The position numbers and the translations under genes were made by a program. Source: Sphingomonadales bacterium (GTDB lineage Bacteria > Pseudomonadota > Alphaproteobacteria > Sphingomonadales > Sphingomonadaceae). Taken from it: a stretch of 41,507 nt of DNA. Every line of letters begins with the position of its first letter. The first letter of the stretch is position 1. Below are positions 40,587 through 41,507 of this stretch, one piece after another. The notes below the pieces were generated by a model. The model was not told the DNA's origin and did not search any database. It saw only the letters and a list, made by a program, of their open reading frames with translations. The stretch covers positions 1 through 41,507 of the forward strand of contig JAGWPW010000052.1 in the NCBI GenBank assembly GCA_028870315.1. The letters run 5' to 3'.

Positions 40587-41507
40587 TCAGGCGGCCAGCA
40601 GGTCGGGGCGGTCGAGGCGGAAAAGCCGCGCGGCGTTGAGCCCTGTGATGTCGGCCTTGTCGGCCTCGTCGATGACGATGCCGTCGAACAGATGCGCGAC
40701 GACATGGCGCGAATGCGGGAAGGTGCCCTCGTGGTGCGGGTAATCGGCGCCCCACAGCAGCGCCGCGGTGCCGGTGACCGATCGCGCCATGATCCCGGCG
40801 CGGTCGGTCTGGAACTGGCAATGCACCTGCCGCGCGACGACCGCGCTCGGCATCACCGAAAGCCTGGGTCGCACGAAGGGCGCATGCGCGAGATAGACCT
40901 CGTCCATCCGCTCGCACAGCGGCGCGAGCCACGAGGCACCACCCTCGATCACCACCACCTGCACCTTCGGATAGCGGTCGAGCAGCCCGCCCGCGACCAT
41001 CGCCATGATCGTGATCCAGCCGTCGCAGGACTGGATGCCGTAATTCATCACCGCGCCGCCCGGCCCGCGAAAGCTGCGCACATCGGTGCGGCCGGTGCCG
41101 GTGTGGAGCGCGAAAACGAGGTCGAGCCGCTGCGCCGCCTCGAAGACCGGATCCCAATAGTCGCTGGTATATGGCGCAAGCCCCAGGGCAGGGTCGATGA
41201 AGCTGGGGATCATCACGGTGGTGAAGCCGAGCCCGGCCAGCCGTTCCATTTCCTCGACCGCAAAGGCGGGACGGCGCACCGGAACGATGCCGCAGCGCAC
41301 GAAAATATCGCGCCAGCCGTCGAGAAGCCCGTGATTCCAGTCGTTATAGGCGCGCGCTGTCGCCAGCTCCGCCTCGGGGTTTTCGATCATGAAGGCGGTG
41401 AGGCCAAGGCTGGGAAACAGGATCTCGGCATCGACCCCGTCGATCGCCATGTCCTTCAGCCGATAGTCCATCTCGCGGTTGCCGCGCCGGTCGGGGCGGC
41501 CGAAGGG
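40587..41507 (-). CDS. Amidohydrolase-2 family protein (cut at the window edge)
   Basis: The first 306 C-terminal codons are inside the window, and the frame stays open to the right edge upstream of the ATG at 41471 (MDYRLKDMAIDGVDAEILFPS), where the typical N-terminal metal motif should lie; the true start is probably outside. Conserved segments are VFALHTGTG, VVVIEGGASWL and LLWGADYPHHEGTFPHSRH (a metal-ligand His and Asp), as in ACMSD-like amidohydrolases that decarboxylate or hydrate cyclic or aromatic acids. It is the first gene of the minus-strand acyl-CoA cluster, 3 bp from the thiolase-like gene. Reaction unknown. Confidence 0.85.
   Translation of the reverse strand, partial: PFGRPDRRGNREMDYRLKDMAIDGVDAEILFPSLGLTAFMIENPEAELATARAYNDWNHGLLDGWRDIFVRCGIVPVRRPAFAVEEMERLAGLGFTTVMIPSFIDPALGLAPYTSDYWDPVFEAAQRLDLVFALHTGTGRTDVRSFRGPGGAVMNYGIQSCDGWITIMAMVAGGLLDRYPKVQVVVIEGGASWLAPLCERMDEVYLAHAPFVRPRLSVMPSAVVARQVHCQFQTDRAGIMARSVTGTAALLWGADYPHHEGTFPHSRHVVAHLFDGIVIDEADKADITGLNAARLFRLDRPDLLAA

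Noticed and set aside
38995..41157. One long minus-strand frame that would join the DUF35 protein to upstream sequence
   Set aside because: Its upper part is out of frame with the thiolase-like and amidohydrolase genes and is Arg-rich shadow; DUF35 starts at its own ATG with an ATGA overlap.

Overview
The window looks like a chromosomal segment from a high-GC alphaproteobacterium, most likely a sphingomonad. The evidence is gene content: a class I (archaeal-type) lysyl-tRNA synthetase, the rpmF-plsX-fabH-ihfA-merR order, proteins with the PEPxxW type of PEP-CTERM tail, and a catabolic acyl-CoA cluster of the sort sphingomonads carry. This is inference from families; no 16S gene is present. 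No rRNA, tRNA, IS element, prophage or CRISPR array was recognised.

Layout. 1-2.5 kb: the 3' end of cysS, a small conserved protein divergent from an S24/LexA-like regulator, a metallo-beta-lactamase-fold hydrolase and a MAPEG membrane protein. 2.5-5.8 kb: a fatty-acid/ribosome operon, rpmF-plsX-fabH, then ihfA and a MerR regulator. 5.8-9.1 kb (minus): a SixA-type phosphatase translationally coupled to a DinG/XPD-type Fe-S helicase. 9.2-10.8 kb: lysK. 10.8-11.5 kb: a Phd-type antitoxin followed by a PIN toxin gene broken by an in-frame TAG. 11.5-14.2 kb: a PEP-CTERM surface protein behind a sigma-54 promoter, a 2OG-Fe(II) oxygenase and a Q/G-rich RcnB-domain protein. 14.3-16.0 kb: ettA. 16.3-18.5 kb: three overlapping genes (UGSC-family protein, a large Cys-containing unknown and a GFA-type zinc protein). 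18.4-24.3 kb: ygfZ-like, pyrC-type dihydroorotase, an EthD-like small protein, an FMN alpha-hydroxy-acid dehydrogenase, an M28 peptidase and a small secreted protein with a strong terminator. 24.3-25.4 kb: an acyltransferase-3 gene with a very AT-rich core. 25.6-28.9 kb: guaB, an RsmB-like methyltransferase and a secreted TPR protein. 28.9-29.6 kb (minus): a second PEP-CTERM gene with a near-consensus sigma-54 promoter. 29.8-32.8 kb (minus): serS-surE-nlpD-like operon. 32.9-35.3 kb: two coupled acyl-CoA dehydrogenases. 35.35-37.2 kb: a DUF2844/DUF3443 pair. 37.3-41.5 kb (minus): an amidohydrolase, a thiolase-like protein without the usual Cys, a DUF35 partner and a CoA ligase.

Working together. 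The two PEP-CTERM genes, 17 kb apart, each have a -24/-12 promoter and a similar AT-rich upstream element, which suggests one sigma-54 regulon for envelope or exopolymer-associated proteins. The acyl-CoA genes at the right end resemble in composition the actinobacterial sterol side-chain module (dehydrogenase pair, DUF35 and Ltp2-type aldolase), with a CoA ligase and an amidohydrolase added; the substrate cannot be read from the sequence. The DUF3443 protein has two D-T-G motifs and other pepsin-like features and may be a bacterial two-lobed aspartic-protease-fold lipoprotein.
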